Below are positions 43,967 through 55,912 of a DNA stretch of 64,000 bases, piece by piece. Position 1 is the first letter of the stretch. Each line of letters starts with the position of its first letter. Where the stretch lies: assembly GCF_040499845.1 (NCBI RefSeq), contig NZ_CP159342.1, forward strand, positions 5,642,001 to 5,706,000, written 5' to 3'. Under the pieces are notes generated by a model. That model was not told the DNA's origin and did no database searches. It saw only the letters and a list, made by a program, of their open reading frames with translations. The position numbers and the translations under genes were made by a program. The DNA is from Micromonospora sp. CCTCC AA 2012012 (GTDB lineage Bacteria > Actinomycetota > Actinomycetes > Mycobacteriales > Micromonosporaceae).

Positions 43967-45220
43967 ATGGGGAAGACCTCGGGGCGACGACGGCTCACGG
44001 TGGCGGTGGCCGGCGTGCTCACCGTCGCGGTGGTCGCCGCCATCGCCTATCGGGTGCTCGCCCCCGCCGAGGTCGACACGCCGGCCCGGGCCGCGTACCC
44101 GGCGGTGGCGAGCCCACCCGTCGGGGTGATCGGCCGGCTGCCGGTCGCGCCGCTGATCGTGGACGGCCGGCTCCGGGTCTACGCCGGCACCCGGCAGGTG
44201 TACGCCGACCAGCCGGTCGACGGCAAGCACCGGGTCACCCCGTTCTGGTCGTACCGGCGCTGGCCGGCGAAGCTGGTCGGGGTGGTGGCGAGCGGCGCCA
44301 CCGTGGTCAGCCGCTGGTCGGACGGGACGCTCGTCGGGTTGGACGGTCGTACCGGCCGGGTCGCCTGGCGGGCCGACGGACCCGCGCCGGGGCCGGTCAC
44401 CGAGCCCCGCCGCACCGGGGCCGGCACCGTCTGGGACCCGGCGGGGCTGCACGTCACCCGGGCCGTCGACGGCCGCGAGGTGCTGGTCGCCGTCGGTGCC
44501 CGGGCCGTGGCCGGCTACGACCTGGCCGGTGGCCGGGCGCTCTGGCGGACCGACGTGCCGGGCGGCTGCCGTACGGACGTGGCGACCACCGCGGCCGGCG
44601 AACTGGTCACCGTCGACGGCTGCGCCCGACCCGCGACGGTCGAGTTCCGGGACGTCGCCACCGGCTCGGTGCGTACCCGCTGGCGTCCGCCGGGCGCCCC
44701 CGACGATCTGGTGGTGACCCCGGTGGGCTGCCTGGACGCGCGGTCGGGGTGCCGGGGCCTGCGGACCAGTGGGCCGGGTGACGACGCCGGCCGGGGCTGG
44801 CTGACCGGTCCGGGGGAGCCGGTGCCCGAGCCCGCCCTCGACGGGCCGGACGCGGAGCTGGCCGGCGAGCGGGTGGTCGGTACCGCCGGGGGAGTGGTCA
44901 CCGGCCGCTCGGCGCGCACCGGCGAGGAGCTGTGGCGGCGGGCCGACCTCGGGCCGGTGAGGATTCTCGCGATGCAGCCCGGGCGGGTGCACCTGTTGAC
45001 CGGGCGGAACGACCTGGTGACCCTGAACCCGGTCACCGGTGCCGTGCGCTCCCGCTTCGCGCTGGACATCGGACACGACGGGATCGGCTGGGTGCCCGGC
45101 CGGGTGTACGCGGGGGGCGGCTATCTCGCGGTGGAGCGGCTGCGGGAGCGGGCCACCCCGGACGACGACGACCAGGCGTACTTCCTGATGGCCGAGGCGG
45201 TGCTGCTGGCCGCCACCTGA
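43967..45220 (+). CDS. Membrane-anchored PQQ-like beta-propeller protein
   Basis: 417 residues: short basic head, one membrane segment (about residues 11-30), then an extracellular WD40/PQQ-type beta-propeller with repeated W/G blades (GLDGRTGRVAWRADG, YDLAGGRALWRTDVPGG, RSARTGEELWRRADLG, TLNPVTGAVRSRFALD). No PQQ- or metal-binding residues can be assigned. Four cysteines in the middle may form disulfides. A second protein of similar design is encoded at 50077-51501. Function unknown; such proteins often act as scaffolds in the cell envelope. Confidence 0.8.
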   Translation: MGKTSGRRRLTVAVAGVLTVAVVAAIAYRVLAPAEVDTPARAAYPAVASPPVGVIGRLPVAPLIVDGRLRVYAGTRQVYADQPVDGKHRVTPFWSYRRWPAKLVGVVASGATVVSRWSDGTLVGLDGRTGRVAWRADGPAPGPVTEPRRTGAGTVWDPAGLHVTRAVDGREVLVAVGARAVAGYDLAGGRALWRTDVPGGCRTDVATTAAGELVTVDGCARPATVEFRDVATGSVRTRWRPPGAPDDLVVTPVGCLDARSGCRGLRTSGPGDDAGRGWLTGPGEPVPEPALDGPDAELAGERVVGTAGGVVTGRSARTGEELWRRADLGPVRILAMQPGRVHLLTGRNDLVTLNPVTGAVRSRFALDIGHDGIGWVPGRVYAGGGYLAVERLRERATPDDDDQAYFLMAEAVLLAAT

Positions 45221-45222
45221 GC

Positions 45223-45247
45223 GGGGCCCGGCCGGACGCCGGGCCCC
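45223..45247. terminator. Hairpin between convergent genes
   Basis: GGGGCCCGGC (45223-45232) with GCCGGGCCCC (45238-45247), five-base loop, in the 37-base gap between the propeller gene and the aminotransferase gene. No T-run. Confidence 0.6.
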
Positions 45248-45257
45248 GACTCGCCGG

Positions 45258-46361
45258 TCAGGTGAGGGCGGCCTCGGCGGCGGCCAGGAAGGCGTCGTTC
45301 TCGGCGGGGGTGCCGATGGTGACCCGGACGCCGTCACCCGCGAACGGGCGGACGATCACGCCGCGCGCCTCGCACGCCTTGCCGAAGTCGACGGCCCGGT
45401 TGCCCAGCGGCAGCCAGACGAAGTTGGCCTGGCTGGACGGCACGTCCGGGACGAACTTGCGCAGCGCCTCGGTGACCCGGTCCCGCTCGGCGATGACCAG
45501 CGCGCAGCGCCGCTCGACCTCGTCGGCCTGGGCCAGCGCCGCCAGCGCCCCGGCCTGGGCGGCCATGCTGGTGGAGAAGGGGGTGACCACCTTGCGCACC
45601 GCGGCGGCCACGGCCGGCGCGGCGACCAGGAAGCCGATCCGCAGACCGGCCAGCCCCCACGCCTTGGACAGGGTGCGCAGCACGACCACGTTGGGCCGGT
45701 CCAGGTAGGTCAGGCCGTCCGGCACCTCCGGGTCGGTGACGAACTCCCGGTAGGCCTCGTCGATGACGACCAGGACGTCGTCCGGCACCGCGTCGAGGAA
45801 GCGGTCCAGCTCGGCCTTGCGTACCGAGGTGCCGGTGGGGTTGTTCGGGTTGCAGACCAGGATCATCCGGGTCCGGTCGGTCACCGCCGCGGCCATCGAG
45901 GCCAGGTCGTGGCCGTGCCCGGCGTCGTTGGGCACCCGCACGCTGCTCGCGCCGCTGGTCGCCGCGATGATCGGGTACGCCTCGAACGACCGCCACGAGT
46001 AGAGCACCTCGTCGCCGGGCAGGCAGGTGGAGCGGACCAGGTGCTCGGCCAGCGCCACCGAGCCGCAGCCGGTGGCGACCTGGTCGACGTGCACGCCGTA
46101 CCGGTCGGCGAGGGCCTGGCGCAGCGCCACCACGCCCATGTCGGGGTAACGGTGCGAGCCGGCGACCGCCTCGGCCACCGCCTCCACCACGCCCGGCAGC
46201 GGGCCGTAGGGCACCTCGTTGCTGGCCAGCTTGATCGCCTCGGGCAGGCCCAGTTCCCGGGCCAGGTCGGCCGGGCTGCGGCCGGGCACGTAGTTGGGCA
46301 GCGCGTCGAGGTCGGCACGGGTCAGCCGCAGCGGCGGCTGGTGACGTCCGGCGTCGGTCAT
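45258..46361 (-). CDS. HisC-like aminotransferase, probably aromatic (tyrosine/phenylalanine) in this context
   Basis: PLP-dependent class I/II aminotransferase of 367 residues. Signature blocks: LASNEVPYGPLPGV, SVALAEHLV, CNPNNPTGT, VIDEAYREF, and the PLP lysine in RTLSKAWGLAGLRIGF. Sequence alone resembles histidinol-phosphate/aromatic aminotransferases. ATG 46361 overlaps the stop of an RDD gene (ATGA), and that run begins with hppD, so the likely job is to make 4-hydroxyphenylpyruvate from tyrosine. A histidine-biosynthetic role cannot be excluded, but no other his gene is in the window. Confidence 0.9.
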   Translation of the reverse strand: MTDAGRHQPPLRLTRADLDALPNYVPGRSPADLARELGLPEAIKLASNEVPYGPLPGVVEAVAEAVAGSHRYPDMGVVALRQALADRYGVHVDQVATGCGSVALAEHLVRSTCLPGDEVLYSWRSFEAYPIIAATSGASSVRVPNDAGHGHDLASMAAAVTDRTRMILVCNPNNPTGTSVRKAELDRFLDAVPDDVLVVIDEAYREFVTDPEVPDGLTYLDRPNVVVLRTLSKAWGLAGLRIGFLVAAPAVAAAVRKVVTPFSTSMAAQAGALAALAQADEVERRCALVIAERDRVTEALRKFVPDVPSSQANFVWLPLGNRAVDFGKACEARGVIVRPFAGDGVRVTIGTPAENDAFLAAAEAALT

Positions 46362-47350
46362 GGGGTGTCTCCCGGGGGGTCGGCACGGTCGTGCGGGGCG
46401 GTACGGGTGGCGGGGCCGCCGGAGCGCGGCACCTGCACCACCACGGTCTGGGCGCGTTTGTCGTGCAGCGCCTGGCGGAGCGGATGGTCGAAGAGCGCCG
46501 AGACGGCGTCGACGAACTGGAGCAGCAGGCCGAAGCCGCAGCAGTACCAGAGCAGGGTGGGCAGGCCCATCGTGCTCCACCGCCGGGTCGCCCGGCCGAA
46601 GCCGAGCGGCTGGTCGGCCTCGACCGGCACCGCCCGGACCCGCATCACCCGCTTGCCGAAGGTCTGCCCCCGGGCCGCCATCGACGGCACCTCGTAGGCG
46701 AACCAGAGCGCGGTGGCGATAAGCAGGATGGCGATCTGGAGGCCGGCGGCCTGCTCACCCGGCTGTGGCAGCCCGTCGGTGGAGGTGTTGCCGGCCAGCG
46801 ACCGGCGTACCGACTCCCGCAGGTAGGGCGAGATCTCCTCGACGTACCGCCAGACGAACCAGCCGTTGACCAGGGCGTTGAGCAGGAACACCGCACCGAA
46901 GTCGATCAGGCGGGCCACCAGCCGGGCCCCGTACGAGGCCAGCGGCAGCCCGTGCGGGCGCGGCTCGGGCGGTCGTCCCGGCCAGCCGGGGTAGGGCCAG
47001 CCGGGCGGGGGTCCCTGCGCCGGGCCGTGGCCGGGCGGCTGTCCGGGGCCCCACTGCCCCGGGCCCCACTGTCCGGGGGCGGGCTGTGCCGGGCCCCACT
47101 GTCCGGGGGCGGGCTGTCCCGGCGGGCCCGTCGGGTGACCGGGGTGTGGCGCAGGGCCGGCACCGGGGACGGCACCGGTCGGGGCGGAGGTGGGCGCCGA
47201 CGGGGGGACCGGGGCCGGTTCGGCCGGCGGCGGACCCTCGGGCGGGGTGGCGTCGACCGGGATCGGCGCGCCGATCCACCCCTCGCCGTCCCAGTACCGT
47301 CTGGTCTCCGGGTCGGCGGGGTCGACGTACCAGCCAGGTTGCACGCTCAC
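46358..47350 (-). CDS. DUF2510/RDD-family membrane protein with PGQWGP repeats
   Basis: 330 residues from GTG 47350. The N-terminal DUF2510 motif (PGWYVDPADPETRRYWDGEG) is followed by a Pro/Gly/Gln-rich linker with PGQWGPAQPA/PGQWGPGQ repeats (about 70-120) and a three-to-four-segment RDD domain (about 135-310) with the usual RxxD (LVARLIDFG). The RDD family's role is mostly unknown, with some ion/solute transport suggestions. It is cotranscribed with hppD and the aminotransferase gene. Start choice is uncertain; an earlier TTG at 47380 would overlap the next gene. Confidence 0.82.
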   Translation of the reverse strand: MSVQPGWYVDPADPETRRYWDGEGWIGAPIPVDATPPEGPPPAEPAPVPPSAPTSAPTGAVPGAGPAPHPGHPTGPPGQPAPGQWGPAQPAPGQWGPGQWGPGQPPGHGPAQGPPPGWPYPGWPGRPPEPRPHGLPLASYGARLVARLIDFGAVFLLNALVNGWFVWRYVEEISPYLRESVRRSLAGNTSTDGLPQPGEQAAGLQIAILLIATALWFAYEVPSMAARGQTFGKRVMRVRAVPVEADQPLGFGRATRRWSTMGLPTLLWYCCGFGLLLQFVDAVSALFDHPLRQALHDKRAQTVVVQVPRSGGPATRTAPHDRADPPGDTP

Positions 47351-47369
47351 CGGGTCATCACGCTCACGC

Positions 47370-48089
47370 TCACGGTGCAACCTTAACGACGACGGTGCCC
47401 GCGAACTTGTCGTGCAGGCACTGCTGCCAGGGCTTGTCCCAGAGTTGCCAGAAGCCGTCGAGATAGTTGAGGAAGGGCACCAGCGAGCCGGCCACGAACT
47501 CGATCAGGTAGCGCTTGCCGGCCATCCCCCGGGTGAGGGTCCGGGCCGGGTCCACCGGCACGATCCGGATCTTCATCGCCTTCTTGCCGAGCGTCTGACC
47601 CGTCCGGTGCGCGTACTCGACGTGGTAGAGCCAGTAGAGGGCCAGCATGACCAGCATCAGCCCCAGCTCGGCGAGGAAGATGGGCACGAAGAACTCGCCC
47701 ATCATCCGGGCCGGGTCCGGCTCGGCCAGCCGGCCGTCGGCGTCGTAGCGGGTCATCTCGTCGATCATCCGCTGGAAGAGCCAGATGACGACCGGCACGA
47801 AGAGCACGACCGTGACCAGGGACGCCAGCGCGGTGTCGATGATCCAGGCGAGCAGCCGGTCGGCGAAGCTGGCCAGCGGCTGCCCGTTCGGCGCCACCGG
47901 GGGCGGGGCGAGGACGGGGTACGGCGGCCGGGCCGGGCCGGGCGCCGGATAGGCCGGGACCCCGGCGTACGTCGGCGGGACGTGCTGCGTCGGCGGGACG
48001 TACCCCTGGGGGGCGCCGGGCGGCGTGCCGCCGCCGCCCGTGGGCGAGGGCCCGACGGGCGGCGGCGTGGTGTTCGGAGGCTGCGTCAC
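47370..48089 (-). CDS. RDD-family membrane protein
   Basis: 239 residues from GTG 48089: Pro-rich N-terminus (about residues 1-65), then an RDD domain (FADRLLAWIIDTALASLV, then two further membrane segments, GQTLGKKAMKIRIVPVD, and CLHDKFAGTVVV). It is related to the adjacent RDD protein, probably by duplication: both share GKK/GKR-M-K/R-x-R, a W-rich late segment and the LHDK ending. It lies 11 bases after the hppD stop on the same strand. The longer frame to 48656 runs into hppD and is not used. Function unknown. Confidence 0.82.
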   Translation of the reverse strand: MTQPPNTTPPPVGPSPTGGGGTPPGAPQGYVPPTQHVPPTYAGVPAYPAPGPARPPYPVLAPPPVAPNGQPLASFADRLLAWIIDTALASLVTVVLFVPVVIWLFQRMIDEMTRYDADGRLAEPDPARMMGEFFVPIFLAELGLMLVMLALYWLYHVEYAHRTGQTLGKKAMKIRIVPVDPARTLTRGMAGKRYLIEFVAGSLVPFLNYLDGFWQLWDKPWQQCLHDKFAGTVVVKVAP

Positions 48090-48100
48090 GCTCGACAGTG

Positions 48101-49422
<1,322 letters not shown>

Positions 49423-49439
49423 CCGTAAAGTGAAAACCC

Positions 49440-49925
49440 ATGAGTGCTGGTCAGGATGTACAACTCGACGACCTTGACGCCCGCTTGATCGAAATCCTCA
49501 CCGAGGAGCCCCGGATCGGCGTGCTGGAGTGCTCCCGGCGGCTCGGCGTGGCCCGGGGCACCGTCCAGGCCCGGCTGGACAAGCTGGTCGAGCGGGGGGT
49601 GATCGGCGGCTTCGGCCCGGAGATCTCACCCGCCGCGATCGGCTTCGGGGTGACCAGCTTCGTCACCCTGGAGATCAGCCAGCGGCACGGGCACGACCCG
49701 GTCACCGCCCACCTGGCCGCCATCCCCGAGGTGCTGGAGGCGCACACCATCACCGGCTCCAGCGACCTGCTCTGCCGCATCGTGGCCAGGTCGAACGCCG
49801 ACCTCCAACGCGTCATCGACCAGATCGTCAGCTCGGAGGGCATCCGCCGCGCCTCCACCATCATCGCGCTGGCCGAGCAGATCCCCTACCGCACGCTCCC
49901 CCTGGTCCGCTCCGCCGCCCGCTGA
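49440..49925 (+). CDS. Lrp/AsnC-family transcriptional regulator
   Basis: 161 residues: N-terminal helix-turn-helix (LDARLIEILTEEPRIGVLEC, CSRRLGVARGTVQARLDKL) and a C-terminal RAM ligand-binding domain (TSFVTLEISQ, AHTITGSSDLLCRIVARS). Family members sense amino acids. Divergent position beside hppD suggests control of tyrosine catabolism, with tyrosine or phenylalanine as possible ligand, plus autoregulation. No strong ribosome-binding site precedes ATG 49440. The phased palindromes at 49381-49422 are the most likely binding sites. Confidence 0.92.
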   Translation: MSAGQDVQLDDLDARLIEILTEEPRIGVLECSRRLGVARGTVQARLDKLVERGVIGGFGPEISPAAIGFGVTSFVTLEISQRHGHDPVTAHLAAIPEVLEAHTITGSSDLLCRIVARSNADLQRVIDQIVSSEGIRRASTIIALAEQIPYRTLPLVRSAAR

Positions 49926-50076
49926 CCCTCTCCGCCGACCCGGGGGTGGCGGTCGCGCGCATAACGGGGCCGATGGGGGCGAAGCGGGGGCGACAACTGC
50001 AAGATCGACGCGAATGGTGGGCGACACGCGCCCGCGGGGCCTCGGTGCAGCGGTGGTCGTCGCTACGGTGTGCGGT

Positions 50077-51501
50077 GTGAAGGGCCTTGGCGTACGCGGC
50101 TGGTTGCTGCTCGGGCTCGTCACCGTGGTGGTGCTCGCCGCGACCGGGGTGTGGAACCCGTTCCCCGGCATCTGGGACTGGGTCGACCGGAGCAAGCCGA
50201 TCTCCGAGCCGGACGTGGTCTGGCAGCAGCGGGTCGGTGGCACCCCGAAGAGCGTCACCATCGCCGGCGACACCGTGATCGTCGAGCAGCGTACCCGGGT
50301 CGAGGCCCGCAGCCTGGCCACCGGCACCCAGCTCTGGGAGCACAAGGCCGACTGGGCCGCGGTGGCCGGCGGTGACCGGGACGCGGTCGTCGCCGTGGGC
50401 AAGCTCCTGGTCAAGGGGTACGAGCTGCTCGACCCCACCACCGGCGTGGTGCGCCGCCGCGACGGTGACGCGGTGGCCGTCTGGACGTACCGCAACGCGC
50501 TGCTCGACGTGCGCTGCGTCGAGGCCACCGACTGCACGTTGAGCGCCTGGGACCCGCGCGGCACCCGGCCACTCTGGACCGCGTTCCTGCCCGGCGTGCA
50601 CAGTGGCCTGCTCGCCGACAACCCCGACCTGCTCGGCACCCGGCGGCTCGGCGCCCAGCGGATCGATCGGGGGGTGGCCGGCCCCGAGGCCGTCCCGCCG
50701 CTGCTCGGCTTCCCGGTGGACGGGCGGGTGCACGTGGTGGACACCGCCACCGGCCGGGTGCTCCAGAACGTGCAGCCGGGGCGGGATGAACGGCTGGCGG
50801 TGATCGGCGGCCGGCTGCTCCGGATCACCGCGACCTCCCGGGACGGCACCTGCTACTTCGCGATCTCCGCCCGGGACGCGGCCACCGGCCAGGAGGTGTG
50901 GCGGCGCACCGGGCTCAACCTGCGGACCGCCGACAACGCCGGGTGCGTGCAGCGGGAGGACCCGCAGGGCGCGCGGAACGTGCTGATCGGGGTCGCGCCG
51001 GACGGCCGGGAGGCGGTCGTCGATGGGTACGACGGCCGGTTCCTCCAGATCGGCGCCCAGGGGGAGAAGCTGCTCGCCGTCGACGACCGGTGGGCGGTGG
51101 TGCGCAGCGCCGACAAGCGCTCCATCACCGGCCGGGAGCTGTCGGCCGACCGGACCCGGTGGACCCGGGCCGCGGGCGGGAAGAGCGGCGCGGCGCTGAC
51201 CCCGTACGCGGCGGTGATCGCCGAGGAGAAGCCGTCCCGGCTGATCGCGGTGGACCCGCGTACCGGCCGGGAGCTGGTGCTGCTGCGGACCTCGGCGAAC
51301 GCCCTGGCGGTCGGCCCGAACGGCATGATCATCGGTGAGGGTCGGGAGATCGGGTACGTCCGCTGGGGCGCCGGTGCCGCCGTCCCGCCGCCCCCCGAGG
51401 AGGGTGGCGTCCCCGACCAGAACCCGGGCAGCACCTACCTACCGCCCTCGGACGAGGGCAGCTGCGGACCGAAGCGGGAACTCTGCCCCGACGGCGGATG
51501 A
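50077..51501 (+). CDS. Membrane-anchored PQQ-like beta-propeller protein
   Basis: 474 residues from GTG 50077: one N-terminal membrane segment (about residues 8-25), then an extracellular propeller with blades such as ARSLATGTQLWEHKADW, YELLDPTTGVVRRRDGD, ARDAATGQEVWRRTG and VDPRTGRELVLLRTS. The C-terminus is Pro/Gly-rich. It has several cysteines that may pair (DVRCVEATDCTL). Similar in design to the protein at 43967-45220. It lies just after the AsnC regulator. Function unknown. Confidence 0.8.
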   Translation: MKGLGVRGWLLLGLVTVVVLAATGVWNPFPGIWDWVDRSKPISEPDVVWQQRVGGTPKSVTIAGDTVIVEQRTRVEARSLATGTQLWEHKADWAAVAGGDRDAVVAVGKLLVKGYELLDPTTGVVRRRDGDAVAVWTYRNALLDVRCVEATDCTLSAWDPRGTRPLWTAFLPGVHSGLLADNPDLLGTRRLGAQRIDRGVAGPEAVPPLLGFPVDGRVHVVDTATGRVLQNVQPGRDERLAVIGGRLLRITATSRDGTCYFAISARDAATGQEVWRRTGLNLRTADNAGCVQREDPQGARNVLIGVAPDGREAVVDGYDGRFLQIGAQGEKLLAVDDRWAVVRSADKRSITGRELSADRTRWTRAAGGKSGAALTPYAAVIAEEKPSRLIAVDPRTGRELVLLRTSANALAVGPNGMIIGEGREIGYVRWGAGAAVPPPPEEGGVPDQNPGSTYLPPSDEGSCGPKRELCPDGG

Positions 51502-51567
51502 GAGCGGCGTCCCAGGACGGACCGGCGGGTGCCACCGATCGACCGGTCTGCCCTAGGCTTTTCGTTC

Positions 51568-53235
<1,668 letters not shown>

Positions 53236-53250
53236 CCCCTCGCGTACGCG

Positions 53251-53287
53251 GAAAGGGGCACCGGGTCTGCGGCCCGGCGCCCCTTTC
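53251..53287. terminator. Bidirectional terminator after the class I fumarase gene
   Basis: GAAAGGGGC (53251-53259) with GCCCCTTTC (53279-53287), plus inner pairs CCGGG/CCCGG. It lies between convergent genes, with A- and T-rich ends on both strands. Confidence 0.8.
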
Positions 53288-53300
53288 GTCGTCGTGCGGA

Positions 53301-55727
53301 TCAGCCCTGGTCGATCCAGATGTTGTAGTACCCCGAGCCGGAGGTCAGCCCGGCCGCCGTACGGCTGCGCACGGTCAGGCTGTGGCCGTAGGCCGACTCG
53401 GCGGTCCAGCCCACCCGGGCCGTGCCGGTCGCGTCGGCCACGACGGTCTGCTCCGGACCACCGTCGAACGAGTAGACGAACTCGGTGGTGCCGGCCAGTT
53501 GGGCGGTGAAGACGAAGTCACCCGTCCGGCCGACCGTCGCGCCGCCCTGCCAGCCGAAGACGTCCGAGGTGATCGTGGGGCTCTGCGGGTCCACCCGGAA
53601 CGAGTAGTACTGCACGTCCGTGGTCACCCCGGCCGCCGTGCGGGCCCGTACCCGGACCTCGTTCCAGCCGCCCCACTCGTCGTCGGCGCTGCCCGCCGTC
53701 CACTCGATGGTGGCCGTGCCGTCCGGACCCGCCTCGACCGTGCGCTCCGGCTCGCCCCGGAACGTGTAGAGGTACGAGGTGATCCCGGTGCTCTGCGGGT
53801 GCGGCCGGAAGGTGAAGGTGCCGGTGACACCGGGGCCGCCGCCGGTCAGGTTGCGCGGGTACACCGCGGACTCGACGCTCGGGGCGACCGAGGCCACGTC
53901 GAACGTCAGGTCGGCGGTGGCCGACTCGACGCCGTCACCGGTCCGGCTGAACACCTGGATCGAGTGCTGGTACGCCTCGGTCGGCGTGTAGGCGATCGTC
54001 GCGGTCCCGTCCGCGCCGGCCGTCACGGTCTGCGGCTCGCCGTAGTCGAACGCGTAGACGTACTCGGTGACACCGTCCATCGCCGGCTTGAGGACGAAGC
54101 TCCCCGCCGTACCGACCGGCGCGCCGGTCGACCCGTCCGAGGGCCACTGGGTCGAGCTGACGAAGGGCTCGGTGCGGACCGTGAACCGGTAGTCGGCATC
54201 GCCGGAGAGCAGGCCGTCCCGGGTACGGCTGCGGACGTGCAGCGTGTTGTTCGCGGTCGTCGGCGTCACCGAGATCGCGGCCCGACCCTCGGCGTCGGCC
54301 GCGACCGTGTGCGCCGCGCCGCTGTTGAGCGACCAGACGTACTCCACCACGTCGGTCATGTTCGGGGCGAGGCCGAACTCGCGGGTCTCGCCCAGCCGCC
54401 CGTCCCGGTTGCCGTCGGTCACCGTCGGCGCGGTGTTGCGCACGGTGAACTGGTACGTCGTCACGGGGGACCGGTTCCCGGTCCGGTCCACGGCCTGGAC
54501 GTAGAGCCGCTTCAGGCCGTAGTCGGTGGGGGTCCAGGTGATCGTCGCCGCCCCGGACGCATCGGCGGCGACGTAGTTGGTCGTGCCGCTGGGGCCCCAG
54601 CGGTAGCCGGCGACGTCGTCCGCGCCCTTCGCGGTGAAGGTGAACCGGCCGGGGATGCCCGGCCCGCCGTACCCGGGCCAGCCCCAGCCGGCCGGGTACT
54701 CGGCCGAGGTGACCGTGGGCGCCGGCGGAACGGCCGTGTCCACGGTGAAGCGGCACACGGGCGACCAGTCGGAGCTGGCGTGCTGGTCGGCGGCCCGGAC
54801 CGCGAAGGCGTACGTGCCACCGTCGACCACGGCTTCGCCGGGCACCGAGTACGTGAAGCGGGTGGGCGCGTACATCGAGTAGGAGGTCCACTCGGTCCGC
54901 TCGTCCGGGCGGTCGACGGGCCACCAGGCGAAGGTGGCGGTCACCGGGTCACCCGAGTAGCCGTCCACCTTGTCCGGGTCGGTGACCTCGGCGTAGAGGG
55001 CCGGCGTCGTGGTACCGACCAGGAGCCCGTCGGCGCAGGCCAGGCCGGAGACGCTGAGCTTGCCCGGCACGTTCGGCGCGGCGTTGGCGTCCAGCGAGAT
55101 GCCCGGCCGCTTGATCCGTCGGCCGAAGTGCTTGGCCTCCTCGTGGTCCCCGGCGATCCGGGCCATCAGGGTGAGCGAGTCCCGGCCGTCGGTCACCGCC
55201 CGCTGCACCGCCTCCGTGACGAGCAGCTCCAGGTAGCCGGCCGGGCAGCGGTCGGTGGCGATCGTGAAGTCGCCCACCTTCTCGTGCACCGCCGGGGCGT
55301 CCGTCCAGGTCGGCGCGGTGGCCGGGGTGTCGGTACGCCACAGCTCCAGCTCGCGCGGCTTGGTGCAGTCGTCGACCGACGTCTCGCCGGTCTGGAGTCC
55401 GGCCCTGATGATCTGCTTGCCCCGGTACGGGGCGAGGTCGAAGGTGAAGTAGGCCCGCGTGGTGTGCTTCTTGCCGTCGGCCTCCCAGGTGCCGACCGGC
55501 AGGTCCTCGGCGGCGGTGGTGGGGAAGGCCGTCGTCGGCTGTCGGGCGTCGGTCCAGCTGGTGCTGGTCGGCTGCACCCAGCGGACCGGAGCGGCGGCGG
55601 CCGGCTGGCCGGCGAACACCAGACCGCCGCCGGTGGCGAGCAGGGCGGCGAGTCCGGTGCCGAGCAGCCGGCGCGGTACGCGTCGACGGCGTGCGGGCAC
55701 GCCGGTGGTACCCCCGTGAACGTGCAA
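53301..55727 (-). CDS. Large secreted protein with five immunoglobulin-like repeats
   Basis: 808 residues. A signal peptide (about residues 1-46, ending QPAAAAP) precedes a DNRLRE/carbohydrate-binding-like domain (about 47-215) and repeated beta-sandwich domains of roughly 90-100 residues. The last five repeats each contain a D/G-x-x-G-x-A-T/A-I/V block (DASGAATITWTPT, GADGTATIAYTPT, DATGTARVGWTAE) and a V-x-x-R-T-x-x-G block (LHVRSRTRDG, VRVRARTAAG). The start is TTG 55727 with GGAGGG eight bases upstream. No catalytic motif is seen. It is probably a surface or extracellular binding protein. Confidence 0.85.
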   Translation of the reverse strand: MHVHGGTTGVPARRRRVPRRLLGTGLAALLATGGGLVFAGQPAAAAPVRWVQPTSTSWTDARQPTTAFPTTAAEDLPVGTWEADGKKHTTRAYFTFDLAPYRGKQIIRAGLQTGETSVDDCTKPRELELWRTDTPATAPTWTDAPAVHEKVGDFTIATDRCPAGYLELLVTEAVQRAVTDGRDSLTLMARIAGDHEEAKHFGRRIKRPGISLDANAAPNVPGKLSVSGLACADGLLVGTTTPALYAEVTDPDKVDGYSGDPVTATFAWWPVDRPDERTEWTSYSMYAPTRFTYSVPGEAVVDGGTYAFAVRAADQHASSDWSPVCRFTVDTAVPPAPTVTSAEYPAGWGWPGYGGPGIPGRFTFTAKGADDVAGYRWGPSGTTNYVAADASGAATITWTPTDYGLKRLYVQAVDRTGNRSPVTTYQFTVRNTAPTVTDGNRDGRLGETREFGLAPNMTDVVEYVWSLNSGAAHTVAADAEGRAAISVTPTTANNTLHVRSRTRDGLLSGDADYRFTVRTEPFVSSTQWPSDGSTGAPVGTAGSFVLKPAMDGVTEYVYAFDYGEPQTVTAGADGTATIAYTPTEAYQHSIQVFSRTGDGVESATADLTFDVASVAPSVESAVYPRNLTGGGPGVTGTFTFRPHPQSTGITSYLYTFRGEPERTVEAGPDGTATIEWTAGSADDEWGGWNEVRVRARTAAGVTTDVQYYSFRVDPQSPTITSDVFGWQGGATVGRTGDFVFTAQLAGTTEFVYSFDGGPEQTVVADATGTARVGWTAESAYGHSLTVRSRTAAGLTSGSGYYNIWIDQG

Positions 55728-55912
55728 GATTGATCCCTCCGATGGGAGTGGTCAGATTTTCATGATCTTAATTCGGTGAATGTAACCAGCGCCCCCGACT
55801 TTTGGCCGACGTCGATGCGCCGAGAGGCCGGAACCCCGAAGGCGGCGGTCGACCGCGACGAGTGTCGGGCGATCATCTGCGATCCGGCGACTGTCGCGGC
55901 AGGATGGAACGC

